DNA of 64,000 nt, taken from positions 372,001-436,000 of the forward strand of contig NZ_FOQH01000005.1 of assembly GCF_900113695.1 (NCBI RefSeq). The letters are read 5' to 3'. Below, piece after piece: positions 17,120 through 25,921 of this stretch; the stretch's first letter is position 1; every line of letters starts with the position of its first letter. The translations under genes and the position numbers were made by a program. The stretch comes from Albimonas pacifica (GTDB taxonomy: Bacteria > Pseudomonadota > Alphaproteobacteria > Rhodobacterales > Rhodobacteraceae). The notes beneath the pieces are model-generated. The model ran no database searches. It was not told where the DNA came from and saw only the letters and a list, made by a program, of their open reading frames with translations.

Positions 17120-18292
17120 TCAGCCCGCGGCGCCCCCGACATAGCGGCGGGCGTAGCGCGGGCCAAGGGAGGTCAGGACCTCGTAGCCGGTGGTGCCGAT
17201 GCCCTTGGCCAGGTCGTCGACCGACTGGTGGGGGCCCAGCACCTCGACCATCGCGCCGGGCGCGGGTTCGGGCGCGTCGGTGAGGTCGACGGTGATCATG
17301 TCCATGCTCACCCGGCCCACCAGCGGCACGGGGCGGCCGTCGAGATGGAGCTGCAGCCCCTTCGACAGCCGGAAGAACCCGTCCGCGTAGCCCAGCCCCA
17401 GCACGCCGATGCGCGAGGGCCGCTTCGCCGTCCAGGTCGAGCCATAGCCGACGCTGTCGCCGACCGAGATCTCGCGCACCTGCAGCAGCGGGGCGTGGAG
17501 GTGGACGACCGTGCGCGCCTCCATGAACGGCTCGCCGCCGTAGAGGCCGACGCCGGGCCGGGTCAGGTCGAAGTGGAAGTCGGGGCCCAGCAGCGTGCCG
17601 CCGGTCGCGCCCAGCGACAGGCGGGCGTTGGGGGCGAGCCCGTGCAGCAGCTGCGCGCGCCCGGTGAAGGCGCCGCGCTGGCGGGCGTTCATCGAATTGC
17701 CCGGCTCGTCGGCGCTGGCGAGATGCGACATCACCAGGGAGATGTCGAATTCGCTGGGCGGCTCGGCGCGCAGGGCGTCGATCTCGGCGGGGGTGAAGCC
17801 CAGGCGGTTGATGCCGCTCTCGATATGCAGGCCGACCTTGGGGGGCGCCTCGCGGCCGAGCGCGGGCAGCGCCTCGCGCAGGGCGCGCACCTGGAAGGGC
17901 GAGGCCAGCACCGGGATCAGGTCGGCTCCGCGGAAGGCGTCGAGGTCGGCGGGCATGAAGCCGTTGAAGACGTGGATCGGAACCCCGGGGCCCAGGATCC
18001 CGCGCAGGGTCGCGCCCTCGGCGGCATGGGCCACGAAGAAGGTGCGCGCGCCGGCGGCGCGAAGCGCCCTGGCGACCGGCCCCACCCCCAGCCCGTAGGC
18101 GTCCGCCTTGACCACCGCCGCCGCTTCGGCCTTGCCCGAGCGCGCCTGCAGCGCCCGCCAGTTGGCCGCGACCGCGTCGAGGTCGATCGTCAGCACCGGG
18201 CGGGAGGCGGCGGGACCCGAAGCGGGGGTGAAGTCGGGGGTCGGGGCGGAGGCCGCAAGGCCCCCGGCGACCAGGGAATCAGAAGCCGTCAT
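17120..18292 (-). CDS. alr: Alanine racemase
   Basis: A 390-aa PLP enzyme that interconverts L- and D-alanine for peptidoglycan. The PLP lysine is Lys62 in AVVKADAYGLG, and the second catalytic base is the Tyr in SVGYGSTWTA. The C-terminal beta domain ends PRYARRYVGGAAG. About 30 extra residues precede the usual start. The start overlaps the dnaB stop by 14 bases, so alr is likely co-transcribed with dnaB, an arrangement often seen in alphaproteobacteria. Confidence 0.95.
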   Translation of the reverse strand: MTASDSLVAGGLAASAPTPDFTPASGPAASRPVLTIDLDAVAANWRALQARSGKAEAAAVVKADAYGLGVGPVARALRAAGARTFFVAHAAEGATLRGILGPGVPIHVFNGFMPADLDAFRGADLIPVLASPFQVRALREALPALGREAPPKVGLHIESGINRLGFTPAEIDALRAEPPSEFDISLVMSHLASADEPGNSMNARQRGAFTGRAQLLHGLAPNARLSLGATGGTLLGPDFHFDLTRPGVGLYGGEPFMEARTVVHLHAPLLQVREISVGDSVGYGSTWTAKRPSRIGVLGLGYADGFFRLSKGLQLHLDGRPVPLVGRVSMDMITVDLTDAPEPAPGAMVEVLGPHQSVDDLAKGIGTTGYEVLTSLGPRYARRYVGGAAG

Positions 18293-19796
18293 GCTCCACG
18301 TAGCCCTCCGAACGCGCGAGGTTGCCGAAGCGGGTGAACTTGCCCTCGAAGGACAACTCGACGGTGCCGATGGGCCCGTGGCGCTGCTTGCCGATGATCA
18401 CCTCGGCCTTGCCGCGCACGGATTCCATGACCTCCTGCCACCGCATCGTGGCCTCGACGTCGGTCTCCGAGGGCTTCTCGCGTTCCTTGTAGTATTCCTC
18501 TCGGAACACGAACATCACCACGTCGGCATCCTGTTCGATGGAGCCCGATTCCCGAAGGTCCGACAGCTGCGGCCGCTTGTCCTCCCGGCTCTCCACCTGG
18601 CGCGACAGCTGCGAGAGCGCGATGACCGGGATGTCGAGCTCCTTGGCGATGGCCTTCAGGCCCATCGAGATCTCCGCGATCTCGTTCACGCGGTTGTCCG
18701 AGCGGCCGGAGCCGCGGATCAGCTGCAGGTAGTCGATGACCAGCGCATCCAGCCCGTGGGTGCGCTTGAGCCTGCGCGCCCGCGCCGCCAGCGTGGCGAT
18801 GGGGATCGAGGCGGTGTCGTCGATGTAGAACGGCATCTTCTCGAGCTCGCGCGCGGCTTCGACGAAGCGGCGGAACTCCTCCTCCTCCATGTCGCCGCGG
18901 CGAATCTTTTCGGACGCGATGCGGGACTGTTCGGAGAGGATGCGGGTGGCGAGCTGCTCGGCCGACATCTCGAGCGAGAAGAACCCCACCTTGCCGCCGT
19001 TGAGCGTGCCGAAGGTGCCGTCGGGCCGCTCGCCCTCCCGGAAGGCCTTGGCGATGTTGAAGGCGATGTTGGTCGCGAGCGAGGTCTTGCCCATCGACGG
19101 GCGCCCGGCGAGGATCAGCAGATCCGAGGGGTGCAGGCCCCCCAGCCGCTTGTCGAGGTCGATCAGACCCGTCGAGATGCCCGCGAGCCCCCCGTCGCGC
19201 TGGTAGGCGGCGTTGGCGACCTCGATCGCCTCGGTCGCGGCCTTGAGGAAGCTCACGAACCCGCCGTCGGAGCGGCCCTTCTCGGCGAGGCCGTAGAGCT
19301 GCTGTTCCGCCTGCACGATCTGCTCGGTGGGCTCCAGGTCGACGTCGGCGCGCTGGGCGCGGTCGCGGATCTCGACGCCGATCTTCATCAGCTCGCGCCG
19401 GATGGCGAGGTCGTAGATCGCCTGCGCGTAGTCCTTGGCCGAGTAGATCGAGACGGCGGCGCCCGCCAGGCGCGCCAGATACTCGGCCCCGCCCAGTTCC
19501 TTGAGCCCCTCGTCGTCCTCGAGGAAGGTCTTGAGGGTGACGGCGTTGGCCTGGAAGTTCTTCTGGATGCGCCGGGCGGCGGTCTCGTAGATGCGCGCGT
19601 GCACGGGGTCGTAGAAGTGCTGGGGCTGCAGCAGGCCCGAGACGCGGTCGTAGACCTCGTTGTTGATCAGGATCGCGCCCAGCAGCGCCTGCTCCGCCTC
19701 GATGTTCGAGGGCGGCGCGCCGGCCTCGGAGAAGCCGGCGCCGGGGGCGTCGGAATGCGGCTGCGGCTCGCCGGGGGCGAGCGATCCGTCATGCAT
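18279..19796 (-). CDS. dnaB: Replicative DNA helicase DnaB
   Basis: A 505-aa hexameric helicase that unwinds DNA at the replication fork. The N-terminal primase-interacting domain is recognisable by PPSNIEAEQALLGAILINNE. The RecA-like domain has Walker A AGRPSMGKTS, Walker B ALVIDYLQL and the DnaB motif QLSRQVESREDKRPQLSDLRESG. No intein is present. The ATG at 19796 has AGGGAG upstream. It heads the dnaB-alr-sulfotransferase-mla gene row on the minus strand. Confidence 0.97.
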   Translation of the reverse strand: MHDGSLAPGEPQPHSDAPGAGFSEAGAPPSNIEAEQALLGAILINNEVYDRVSGLLQPQHFYDPVHARIYETAARRIQKNFQANAVTLKTFLEDDEGLKELGGAEYLARLAGAAVSIYSAKDYAQAIYDLAIRRELMKIGVEIRDRAQRADVDLEPTEQIVQAEQQLYGLAEKGRSDGGFVSFLKAATEAIEVANAAYQRDGGLAGISTGLIDLDKRLGGLHPSDLLILAGRPSMGKTSLATNIAFNIAKAFREGERPDGTFGTLNGGKVGFFSLEMSAEQLATRILSEQSRIASEKIRRGDMEEEEFRRFVEAARELEKMPFYIDDTASIPIATLAARARRLKRTHGLDALVIDYLQLIRGSGRSDNRVNEIAEISMGLKAIAKELDIPVIALSQLSRQVESREDKRPQLSDLRESGSIEQDADVVMFVFREEYYKEREKPSETDVEATMRWQEVMESVRGKAEVIIGKQRHGPIGTVELSFEGKFTRFGNLARSEGYVEHDGF

Positions 19797-19991
19797 TGTG
19801 GGGTCTCCCTGCTCGAAGGCCCTGTCAGTCTACACCGGGATGCGGTTATCCCCGGCCTGTGAAGAACGGGGATCGATGCCGCGCGACGCGACGTTCCGGG
19901 CTCTCGGTCCCGGTTGCGTCCGACGTGCGGCCTGCCCATGGTATCACGCGACGCGGGAAAGGCGACCCGCGCGATGCTCTGGGAGAACACG

Positions 19992-20648
19992 ATGACGCTG
20001 CGGATCAACGACACCGCGCCCGATTTCGAAGCCGAGACCACCGAGGGGACGATCAACTTCCACGACTGGATCGGCGACGGCTGGGCGATCATGTTCAGCC
20101 ATCCCAAGGACTTCACGCCCGTGTGCACCACCGAGCTGGGCGCCATGGCCGGCCTGATGGACGAGTTCGCGAAGCGCAACACCAAGATCATCGGCATCTC
20201 GGTCGATCCGGTCGAGGCGCATCACCGCTGGAAGGCCGACATCACCACCGCCACCGGCGCCACGGTCAGCTATCCGATGATCGGCGATCCGGAGCTGAAG
20301 GTCGCCAAGCTCTTCGGAATGCTGCCCTCCGAGCTCGACGGCACGTCCGAGGGCCGCACGGCCGCCGACAACGCCACCGTGCGCACGGTGTTCGTGATCG
20401 GGCCGGACAAGAAGATCAAGATGATGATGGCCTACCCGATGACCACGGGCCGCAACTTCGACGAGCTGCTGCGGGTGATCGATTCCCTGCAGCTGACCGC
20501 CGGCCACAAGGTCGCGACGCCGGCGAACTGGAAAAAGGGCGAGGACGTGATCGTGGTCCCCGCCGTCTCCGACGCCGACGCCAAGGCCCAGCACGGCTCG
20601 TTCGAGGCGAAGCTCCCCTACCTGCGCATGGTCAAGCAGCCGGGCTGA
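19992..20648 (+). CDS. 1-Cys peroxiredoxin (Prx6 type)
   Basis: A 218-aa thiol peroxidase. The peroxidatic residue is Cys45 in HPKDFTPVCTTELG, the PVCTTE signature that defines the Prx6 subfamily, and the long C-terminal domain also fits. It reduces hydrogen peroxide and alkyl hydroperoxides in the cytoplasm. The start MTLRINDTAPDF at 19992 is preceded by GGGAG. A longer in-frame version would add residues without similarity. It ends in a clear terminator. It lies next to soxR but is transcribed separately. Confidence 0.93.
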   Translation: MTLRINDTAPDFEAETTEGTINFHDWIGDGWAIMFSHPKDFTPVCTTELGAMAGLMDEFAKRNTKIIGISVDPVEAHHRWKADITTATGATVSYPMIGDPELKVAKLFGMLPSELDGTSEGRTAADNATVRTVFVIGPDKKIKMMMAYPMTTGRNFDELLRVIDSLQLTAGHKVATPANWKKGEDVIVVPAVSDADAKAQHGSFEAKLPYLRMVKQPG

Positions 20649-21005
20649 GGCCCGCCGCGCCGCGCCGCCCGCCCGGCCCTCGGGCCCGGGCGGACCGCGG
20701 CGCCCCGACCACGAAGGGCCGCTCCCGGGGGCGGCCCTTTTCCGTCGCGCCTCCGCCTTCGCCCCGCGTCCCGCGCCCGCCGGCGGGAGCCGGGCCACCG
20801 GCCGCGTCCGGAGGCGCCCCGGGCTCGACCCGGGGCCTCTCGCGGCCCGCCTCCGGCGCCGCGTCGCCTCTGGCGCGGCGCCGTCCACGCCGAACCCTGC
20901 GCCGCTCCCCGCGCGCGCCGCCGCGACCGTCCAGGCGCTCCGCCCGCCCCAGGCCCAAGCCCGCCCCCAGGGCGCCTCCGGACCCGGGCGCCGGCGCCTG
21001 CCGGC
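20649..21005. other. Intergenic region between convergent peroxiredoxin and soxR genes
   Basis: This 357-bp stretch holds the terminator at 20714-20742. The remainder is GC-rich with no start/ribosome-site combination, repeat or RNA that I can recognise. Confidence 0.6.
20714..20742 (+). terminator. Rho-independent terminator after the peroxiredoxin gene
   Basis: The stem AAGGGCCGC / GCGGCCCTT with an 8-base loop is followed by TTTT, 66 bases after the stop codon. Confidence 0.8.
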
Positions 21006-21533
21006 TCAGTCGTCGCGCGGGTCCTCGGCGTCCTCGCCCGCGGGGTCCAGCAGCCGCGCGCCGGGGCCCTGCGCGCCCAGCGCGTCGCCGGGGTTGCGCA
21101 GCGGGCAGCGGCTGACCGAGAGGCAGCCGCAGCCGATGCAGCTCTCCATCTCGTCGCGCAGGCGGGTCAGGCGCTCGATCCGCTCGGTCAGGCCCGCGCG
21201 CCAGTTCTCGGCCAGCCGCGCCCAGTCCTCGGCCGAGGCCACCTCCTCGTGGGGCAGGGCCGAGAGCTGCTCGCGGATCTCGCGCAGCGGCACGCCGGCG
21301 CGCTGCGCCACCCGGATCAGCGCCAGCCGGCGCAGTGAGGCGCGCCAGTAGCGCCGGTGGTTGGCCGCCGTGCGCCAGCCCTCCAGCAGCCCCTGCGCCT
21401 CGTAGAAATGCAGCGTCGAGATCGGCACGCCGGAGCGTTTCGAGAGCTGCCCCACGCTCAGCGCTTCGTAACGGCGCCCCTTGCGGCCGGCGCCCTCCGC
21501 CCTATCGTGCAGCGACGAATCGTTCGGCGTCAT
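21006..21533 (-). CDS. soxR: Redox-sensing transcriptional regulator SoxR
   Basis: A 175-aa MerR-family regulator. The N-terminal winged helix includes LSVGQLSKRSGVPISTLHFYE. After the dimerisation helix comes the [2Fe-2S] ligand motif CIGCGCLSVSRC (C-x2-C-x-C-x5-C), diagnostic for SoxR. It responds to redox-cycling compounds by untwisting promoters with a 19-bp spacer. It is divergent from a small ORF and an MFS exporter, with a SoxR box in the intervening DNA, so the exporter is the expected target, as in Pseudomonas and other non-enteric bacteria. Confidence 0.95.
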   Translation of the reverse strand: MTPNDSSLHDRAEGAGRKGRRYEALSVGQLSKRSGVPISTLHFYEAQGLLEGWRTAANHRRYWRASLRRLALIRVAQRAGVPLREIREQLSALPHEEVASAEDWARLAENWRAGLTERIERLTRLRDEMESCIGCGCLSVSRCPLRNPGDALGAQGPGARLLDPAGEDAEDPRDD

Positions 21534-21541
21534 TACTGTCC

Positions 21542-21572
21542 TTGACCTCGACCATGCTCGAGGACCTAGCTG
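21542..21572 (+). promoter_or_regulatory. SoxR-type promoter: 19-bp spacer with SoxR box
   Basis: The -35 TTGACC (21542-21547) and the -10 TAGCTG (21567-21572) are separated by 19 bp, the over-long spacing required by MerR-family activators. Centred in the spacer is CCTCGACCATGCTCGAGG (21546-21563), matching the SoxR box pattern CCTCAAG-TTAA-CTTGAGG in length and outer bases. It points toward the small ORF and the MFS gene. Confidence 0.85.
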
Positions 21573-21607
21573 ACCCCGCATCGCCGCTTCGTTCAAGGGA
21601 TGCCCGC

Positions 21608-21736
21608 ATGTCCGCGCGCCTCGCCGCCGCTTCGTCCGACCTCCGCCCCGATCCCGCCGTCGCCCGTCGCCGGGCGCCCAACGATGTCGCCCGTCGCCGG
21701 GCGCTGCATCACGTCGCCCGGAGGGCCGCGGCATGA
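21608..21736 (+). CDS. Small leader ORF (42 aa) coupled to the MFS exporter
   Basis: The 42-codon frame begins at ATG 21608 about 35 bases after the SoxR-type -10 box, with AAGGGA upstream. It ends by overlapping the MFS start (ATGA, 21733-21736). The second half contains two and a third copies of a 9-residue unit, VARRRAPND / VARRRALHH / VARRAA, encoded by a 27-bp tandem repeat. The product would be strongly basic. It could be a translated leader that couples or tunes exporter synthesis, or only an untranslated-region repeat. No homologue is recognised. Confidence 0.4.
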   Translation: MSARLAAASSDLRPDPAVARRRAPNDVARRRALHHVARRAAA

Positions 21737-22944
21737 GCGCGCCCGCCGACGTCCGCGGCCCCGCCGCCGCCCGCTCGCGCGCCGAACCCTCGCTCGCCAC
21801 GATGCTGTCGCTGCTGGCGGCCTCGTCGCTGACCATCATGGCCTCGACCGTGATCTCCCCCGGCCTGCCGGGGATGGAGGGGCATTTCGCCGACGATCCG
21901 GACGCGGCGATGCTCACCCGCCTCGCGGTCACGCTGCCCGGCCTGCTGGTCGCGATCTTCGCGCCGCTGGCGGGCGGGCTCTCGGACCGGCTGGGGCGGC
22001 GGCGGATCCTGCTGGCCGCCATGGTGCTCTACGTGCTGTCGGGCATGTCGGGGCTGCTGCTCGACACGCTGCCGGCGATCCTCGTGGGGCGCGCGATGCT
22101 GGGCGTCGCCGTCGCCGGCGTGCTGACCTCCGCCTCCGCCATGGCCGGAGACCTGTTCCGGGGCGAGGCGCAGGCCCGCTTCATGGGCCGCCAGGCCTCG
22201 GCCATCGGCTTCGCGGGGCTGATCTTCCTCACCGGCGGGGGCCTGCTGGCCGAGCTGCACTGGCGCGCGCCCTTCGCCCTCTACGGCATTGCGGCGCTGG
22301 TGCTGCTCGCCGCCGTGATCTTCCTGCCCGAGACCCGCGGCGCCGAGGCCCGCGCCCAGGCCGCCGCCGAGGACGACGGCGCCCCCGCGCCCTGGGGGAC
22401 GCTCTCGATCCTCTACGCGCTCGGCCTCGGCACCATGGTCGCGATGTACGTGATGCCGGTGCAGCTGCCCTTCCGCCTGCGCGAGCTCGGCCTGGACGCG
22501 CCCAGCCAGGCGGGGCTCGCGCTCGGCGTCTTCACGCTGATGTCCTCGGTCTCGGCGCTGGCGGCGGCGAAGCTGCGCGGACGGCTGGGGCCGGGGGGGA
22601 TGTTCGGCGTCTCCTTCGCGGCCTTCGGCGCGGGCCTCGTGTGGGTGTCGCAGGCGGGCGATCTGCTGCAGATCTGCCTCGGCGGCGCGGTGGCGGGGGC
22701 GGCGATGGGGCTGACCATGCCCAATCTTTTCAACACCGTGGTCTCGCTCGCCCCCGCCCGGGTGCGCGGGCGGGCGACGGGGGGCATGACCTCTGCGGTG
22801 TTCCTGGGGCAGTTCCTTTCGCCGCTGTTTTCCCAGCCCGCGGCCGAGGCCTGGGGCTACGGCGGGGCCTTCCTCGCCGCCGCGCTCATCGCCCCGCTGC
22901 TCGCGGTGCTGGCGCTTCTGGCGCGGCGGCGCTTCTGGGCCTAG
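21733..22944 (+). CDS. MFS transporter (drug/redox-compound efflux), predicted SoxR target
   Basis: A 403-aa, 12-span major facilitator. The inter-span motif GGLSDRLGRRRILLAA (motif A, G-x-L-[SA]-D-R-x-G-R-R) follows the second span, and LPETRG follows the sixth. The start at 21733 overlaps the upstream leader ORF. With the SoxR box upstream it is likely induced by redox-active compounds and exports them. The exact substrate is unknown. Confidence 0.88.
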   Translation: MSAPADVRGPAAARSRAEPSLATMLSLLAASSLTIMASTVISPGLPGMEGHFADDPDAAMLTRLAVTLPGLLVAIFAPLAGGLSDRLGRRRILLAAMVLYVLSGMSGLLLDTLPAILVGRAMLGVAVAGVLTSASAMAGDLFRGEAQARFMGRQASAIGFAGLIFLTGGGLLAELHWRAPFALYGIAALVLLAAVIFLPETRGAEARAQAAAEDDGAPAPWGTLSILYALGLGTMVAMYVMPVQLPFRLRELGLDAPSQAGLALGVFTLMSSVSALAAAKLRGRLGPGGMFGVSFAAFGAGLVWVSQAGDLLQICLGGAVAGAAMGLTMPNLFNTVVSLAPARVRGRATGGMTSAVFLGQFLSPLFSQPAAEAWGYGGAFLAAALIAPLLAVLALLARRRFWA

Positions 22945-22983
22945 TCTGCCGGCCGACAGGCAGAACCCGGAGGAGACCCGCCC

Positions 22984-23760
22984 ATGACCGACGCCCAGCT
23001 GGTGCGCACCGAGAAAGAGGGGCGCATCGCCCGCATCGTCATGGAGGCGCCGCCGCTGAACGCGCTGACCCTGCCGATGCTGGACCAGATCCTGGCCGCC
23101 TATCGCGCCTGCGCCGCCGACGACGAGGTCCGCGCCGTGATCCTGTGCAGCGCGCTGGAGAAGATCTTCTGCGCCGGGCTCGACCTGAAGCTGCTGCGCG
23201 AGGCGGGGGCGGCGGGCGTGCGCTCGCTTCTGCAGAAGCTCTATCTCGACATGCTCGACGTGCAGCACACGATGGGCAAGCCGACGATCTCGGCGGTCTC
23301 GGGGGCGGCGCGCGGCGGCGGCATGACCCTCTCGATCACCTGCAACGTGATCGTGGCGGACGAGAGCGCGACCTTCGGCTATCCCGAGCTCGACAACGGC
23401 CTGATCCCGGCGATCCACTTCGTGCATCTGCCGCGCGTGATCGGCAAGCACCGGGCCTTCGACCTGCTGTTCACCGGCCGCAGCTTCGACGCGCACGAGG
23501 CGGAGCGGATCGGCCTCGTGGCCCGGGTCGCGAAGGGCAGGGGCGTGATGGACTGCGCCATGGAGCTGGCCGAATCCTTCGCCCGCCAGCCCCCCGGCGC
23601 CACCCGCATCGCGCACGCGAACTTCATGCGCGCCCAGGACATGGATTTCCGCCGCGAGGTCGCGGACGTGACCGAGACCTTCATCAACGTCTCCCAGACC
23701 GAGGAGACCCAGGCCGGTCTCGCCGCCTTCGCCGAGAAGCGCACGCCCCCCTGGCGTTGA
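22984..23760 (+). CDS. Enoyl-CoA hydratase/isomerase family protein
   Basis: A 258-aa crotonase-fold protein. The oxyanion-hole elements are KIFCAGLDLKLL and SGAARGGGMTLSITCNVIVA, and the acidic loop reads FGYPELDNGLIPAIHF. GGAGGAGACC provides the ribosome site. It starts 39 bases after the MFS gene, so it may share the SoxR-controlled transcript or have its own promoter in that gap. The sequence is closer to the delta3,delta2-enoyl-CoA isomerase-like branch than to short-chain hydratases, but the substrate cannot be assigned. Confidence 0.8.
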   Translation: MTDAQLVRTEKEGRIARIVMEAPPLNALTLPMLDQILAAYRACAADDEVRAVILCSALEKIFCAGLDLKLLREAGAAGVRSLLQKLYLDMLDVQHTMGKPTISAVSGAARGGGMTLSITCNVIVADESATFGYPELDNGLIPAIHFVHLPRVIGKHRAFDLLFTGRSFDAHEAERIGLVARVAKGRGVMDCAMELAESFARQPPGATRIAHANFMRAQDMDFRREVADVTETFINVSQTEETQAGLAAFAEKRTPPWR

Positions 23761-24205
23761 GCCTCCCCGCGCCGTCGGTCCCCGCCGCAACCCTCCCAAG
23801 GACATGGCGGTGGGCCCCGGTCGCGTCTCCGCGCGCTTCCTCGCGCGCCCTCGACCCCAGGCGCGTGCCCCGGCCTCGAGCCGGGGCCTCTCCCCCGCCC
23901 CCCGCCGCCGCGTCGTCGGGGATGGAGCGGCCCGCGGCGGCCGTTCGCCCGGGGCCGCGGCGGGTGCGTCGGCGGGACCCGGTTGCGCAACCGGCCCCGA
24001 TCGTCTTGATCAGGAACGGGCCGCGGCGAAGCGGCGGCGCAGGGCAGGGACCTCGCCGGGGAGAGCACGGGATGGGCGCGGGCGCGATGGCGACAGGCCG
24101 GGACATCGTCGGGAGGCGCGGCGGGGCGAGCCGCCGGCGCGCGCCGGTCGCGGTCCGCCCCCGCCGCCCGGCCCCCGTCTCCCCGTCGCGCCCGGATCGG
24201 CGCCG
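23761..24205. other. Intergenic region upstream of cydD
   Basis: This 445-bp GC-rich stretch holds a perfect 16-bp palindrome at 23979-23994 and a single FNR-like half site (TTGAT at 24006-24010). The open frames that cross it are low-complexity and carry no recognisable domain. No terminator is visible after the crotonase gene. Confidence 0.6.
23979..23994. promoter_or_regulatory. 16-bp perfect palindrome upstream of cydD
   Basis: CCGGTTGCGCAACCGG is fully self-complementary and stands 212 bases before the cydD start. It may be a regulator site for the cyd genes. The matching protein is unknown. Confidence 0.35.
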
Positions 24206-25921
24206 ATGAGCCGCTTCCGCCGTCCTCCGCCCTCGCCCGCCGCCCGCCGCCTCGCCGCGATCGAGGCGCCGGCCGCGCCGCTCCTGCGCCGCTCCGCCCG
24301 CCTCACCGCGGCCGCGGCGCTGCTGTGGCCGGTGCAGGCCGGGGCGATCGCCTGGGCGATATCCGGCTGGGTCGAGGGCGGCGCGCCCCTGTCGGATACG
24401 CTGGCCTGCGCGCTGGTCTTCCTGCTCGCCGCCGTGCTGCGCGCCGCGCTCGACCACCGCGCCGGGGCGCTGGCCTTCGAGGGGGGCGACCGGGTGCTCG
24501 CCGCCGAGCGCGCGCGCCTCGTCGAGGCCGAGAGCCTGCGGGGCGAGGCCGCCGCGGGCACGGACGCGCCGGGGCAGGGCGCCTCCTCGGCCGGCGCGGC
24601 GGCGATGGCGGCGCAGAAGCTGCCGATGCTGGTCCCCTATCTCGCCCGCTACCGCCCCGCGGCGCTGCGCGCCGTGGTCGGGCCGGTCGCGATCCTGGCG
24701 GCGGCGGCGCCGATCTCCTGGGCGGCGGCGCTGATCCTGCTGGCGGCGGGGCCGCTGATCCCGGTGTTCATGGCCCTGATCGGCGTCGCCGCCGCCCGCG
24801 CCAGCCGCCGGCAGCTCGCCGAGATCTCCGACCTCAACGGCCTGCTGATGGAGCGGCTGGCCGCGCTGCCCGACATCCGCCTGCTGGACGCGCGCGAGCG
24901 GATGGCGCGCGATTTCGCCGCCCGCTCGGACGGGCTGCGGGCGCGGACCATGGCGGTGCTGAAGGTGGCCTTCCTGTCCTCGACGGTGCTGGAGTTCTTC
25001 TCGGCCCTCGGCATCGCGATGGCGGCGGTCTACGTGGGCTTCTCGCTGCTCGGGACGCTGGGCTTCGGGGCCTGGGGCGCGCCGCTGACGATCTTCGAGG
25101 GCCTGTTCCTGCTGCTGCTCGCGCCCGAGTTCTTCCAGCCGCTGCGCGACTTCGCCGCCGCCTGGCACGACCGCGCCTCGGCGCTGGCCGTGGCCGAGGA
25201 GATCGAGGCGGCCGAGGCCGCCGAGCCCGCGCGCATCCTGGGCCGCGGCGCCCCGGCAGCCCCCCTGCCGGGCCCGGCCACGATCCGCCTGGCGGGCGTC
25301 GTCGCCCGCGGCCGGGCGCTGCCGGACGTCGAGATCGCGCCCGGCCGCTCGCTCGCCGTCACCGGCCCCTCGGGCGCGGGTAAGTCCACGCTGCTCGCGG
25401 CCCTCGCGGGGCTGCTGCCCGTCGAGCGGGGCCGGATCGAGGTCGCGGGCCGCCGCCTCGACGCCGAGACCGCCGACCCCTGGCGCGCTCGCCTCGCCTG
25501 GATCCCCCAGGCCCCGCATTTTCCCGACGCGCCCCTGCGCGCCGTGCTCGATCCCCGCGGGACCGGAGACCTGACCGAGGCCCTGAGGGCCGCCGAGGCC
25601 GAGGGCGTCGTCGCGGCGCTGCCCCAGGGGCTCGACGCCCGGCTCGGCGAGACCGGGGCCGGCGTCTCGGGCGGGGAGGCGCGGCGGCTGATGGTGGCGC
25701 GCGCCCTGGCCTCGCGCGCCGATGTGCTGCTGGCCGACGAGCCCACCGCCGATCTCGACGCCGCCACCGCCGCCGCGGTGATCCGCGGCCTGCGCCGGCT
25801 GGCCGAGCGGGGGACGACCGTGATCGTGGCCACCCACGACCCCGCGCTGATCGCCGCCATGGGGGCGGAGCTGCGCCTCGCCCCCCGGACGGCGCCCGAG
25901 CCTGCGGAGGCCGGCGGATGA
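24206..25921 (+). CDS. cydD: Thiol reductant ABC exporter subunit CydD
   Basis: A 571-aa fused permease-ATPase. The membrane domain spans roughly residues 25-320; the ATPase domain has Walker A GPSGAGKST, signature VSGGEARRLMVARA and Walker B LLADEPTADLD. It forms a heterodimer with CydC that exports glutathione and cysteine to the periplasm and is needed to assemble cytochrome bd. The start MSRFRRPPPSPAARRL at 24206 sits where homology begins. The stop overlaps cydC by four bases (ATGA). Confidence 0.93.
   Translation: MSRFRRPPPSPAARRLAAIEAPAAPLLRRSARLTAAAALLWPVQAGAIAWAISGWVEGGAPLSDTLACALVFLLAAVLRAALDHRAGALAFEGGDRVLAAERARLVEAESLRGEAAAGTDAPGQGASSAGAAAMAAQKLPMLVPYLARYRPAALRAVVGPVAILAAAAPISWAAALILLAAGPLIPVFMALIGVAAARASRRQLAEISDLNGLLMERLAALPDIRLLDARERMARDFAARSDGLRARTMAVLKVAFLSSTVLEFFSALGIAMAAVYVGFSLLGTLGFGAWGAPLTIFEGLFLLLLAPEFFQPLRDFAAAWHDRASALAVAEEIEAAEAAEPARILGRGAPAAPLPGPATIRLAGVVARGRALPDVEIAPGRSLAVTGPSGAGKSTLLAALAGLLPVERGRIEVAGRRLDAETADPWRARLAWIPQAPHFPDAPLRAVLDPRGTGDLTEALRAAEAEGVVAALPQGLDARLGETGAGVSGGEARRLMVARALASRADVLLADEPTADLDAATAAAVIRGLRRLAERGTTVIVATHDPALIAAMGAELRLAPRTAPEPAEAGG

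Noticed and set aside
13867-19796. Complete mla operon with mlaD/mlaB
   Set aside because: Only the ATPase and permease are present. The following genes are sulfotransferase-like, alr and dnaB, with no MCE-domain or STAS-domain protein.
24006-24010. FNR box before cydD
   Set aside because: Only one half site (TTGAT) is present; the matching ATCAA half at the right spacing is missing.
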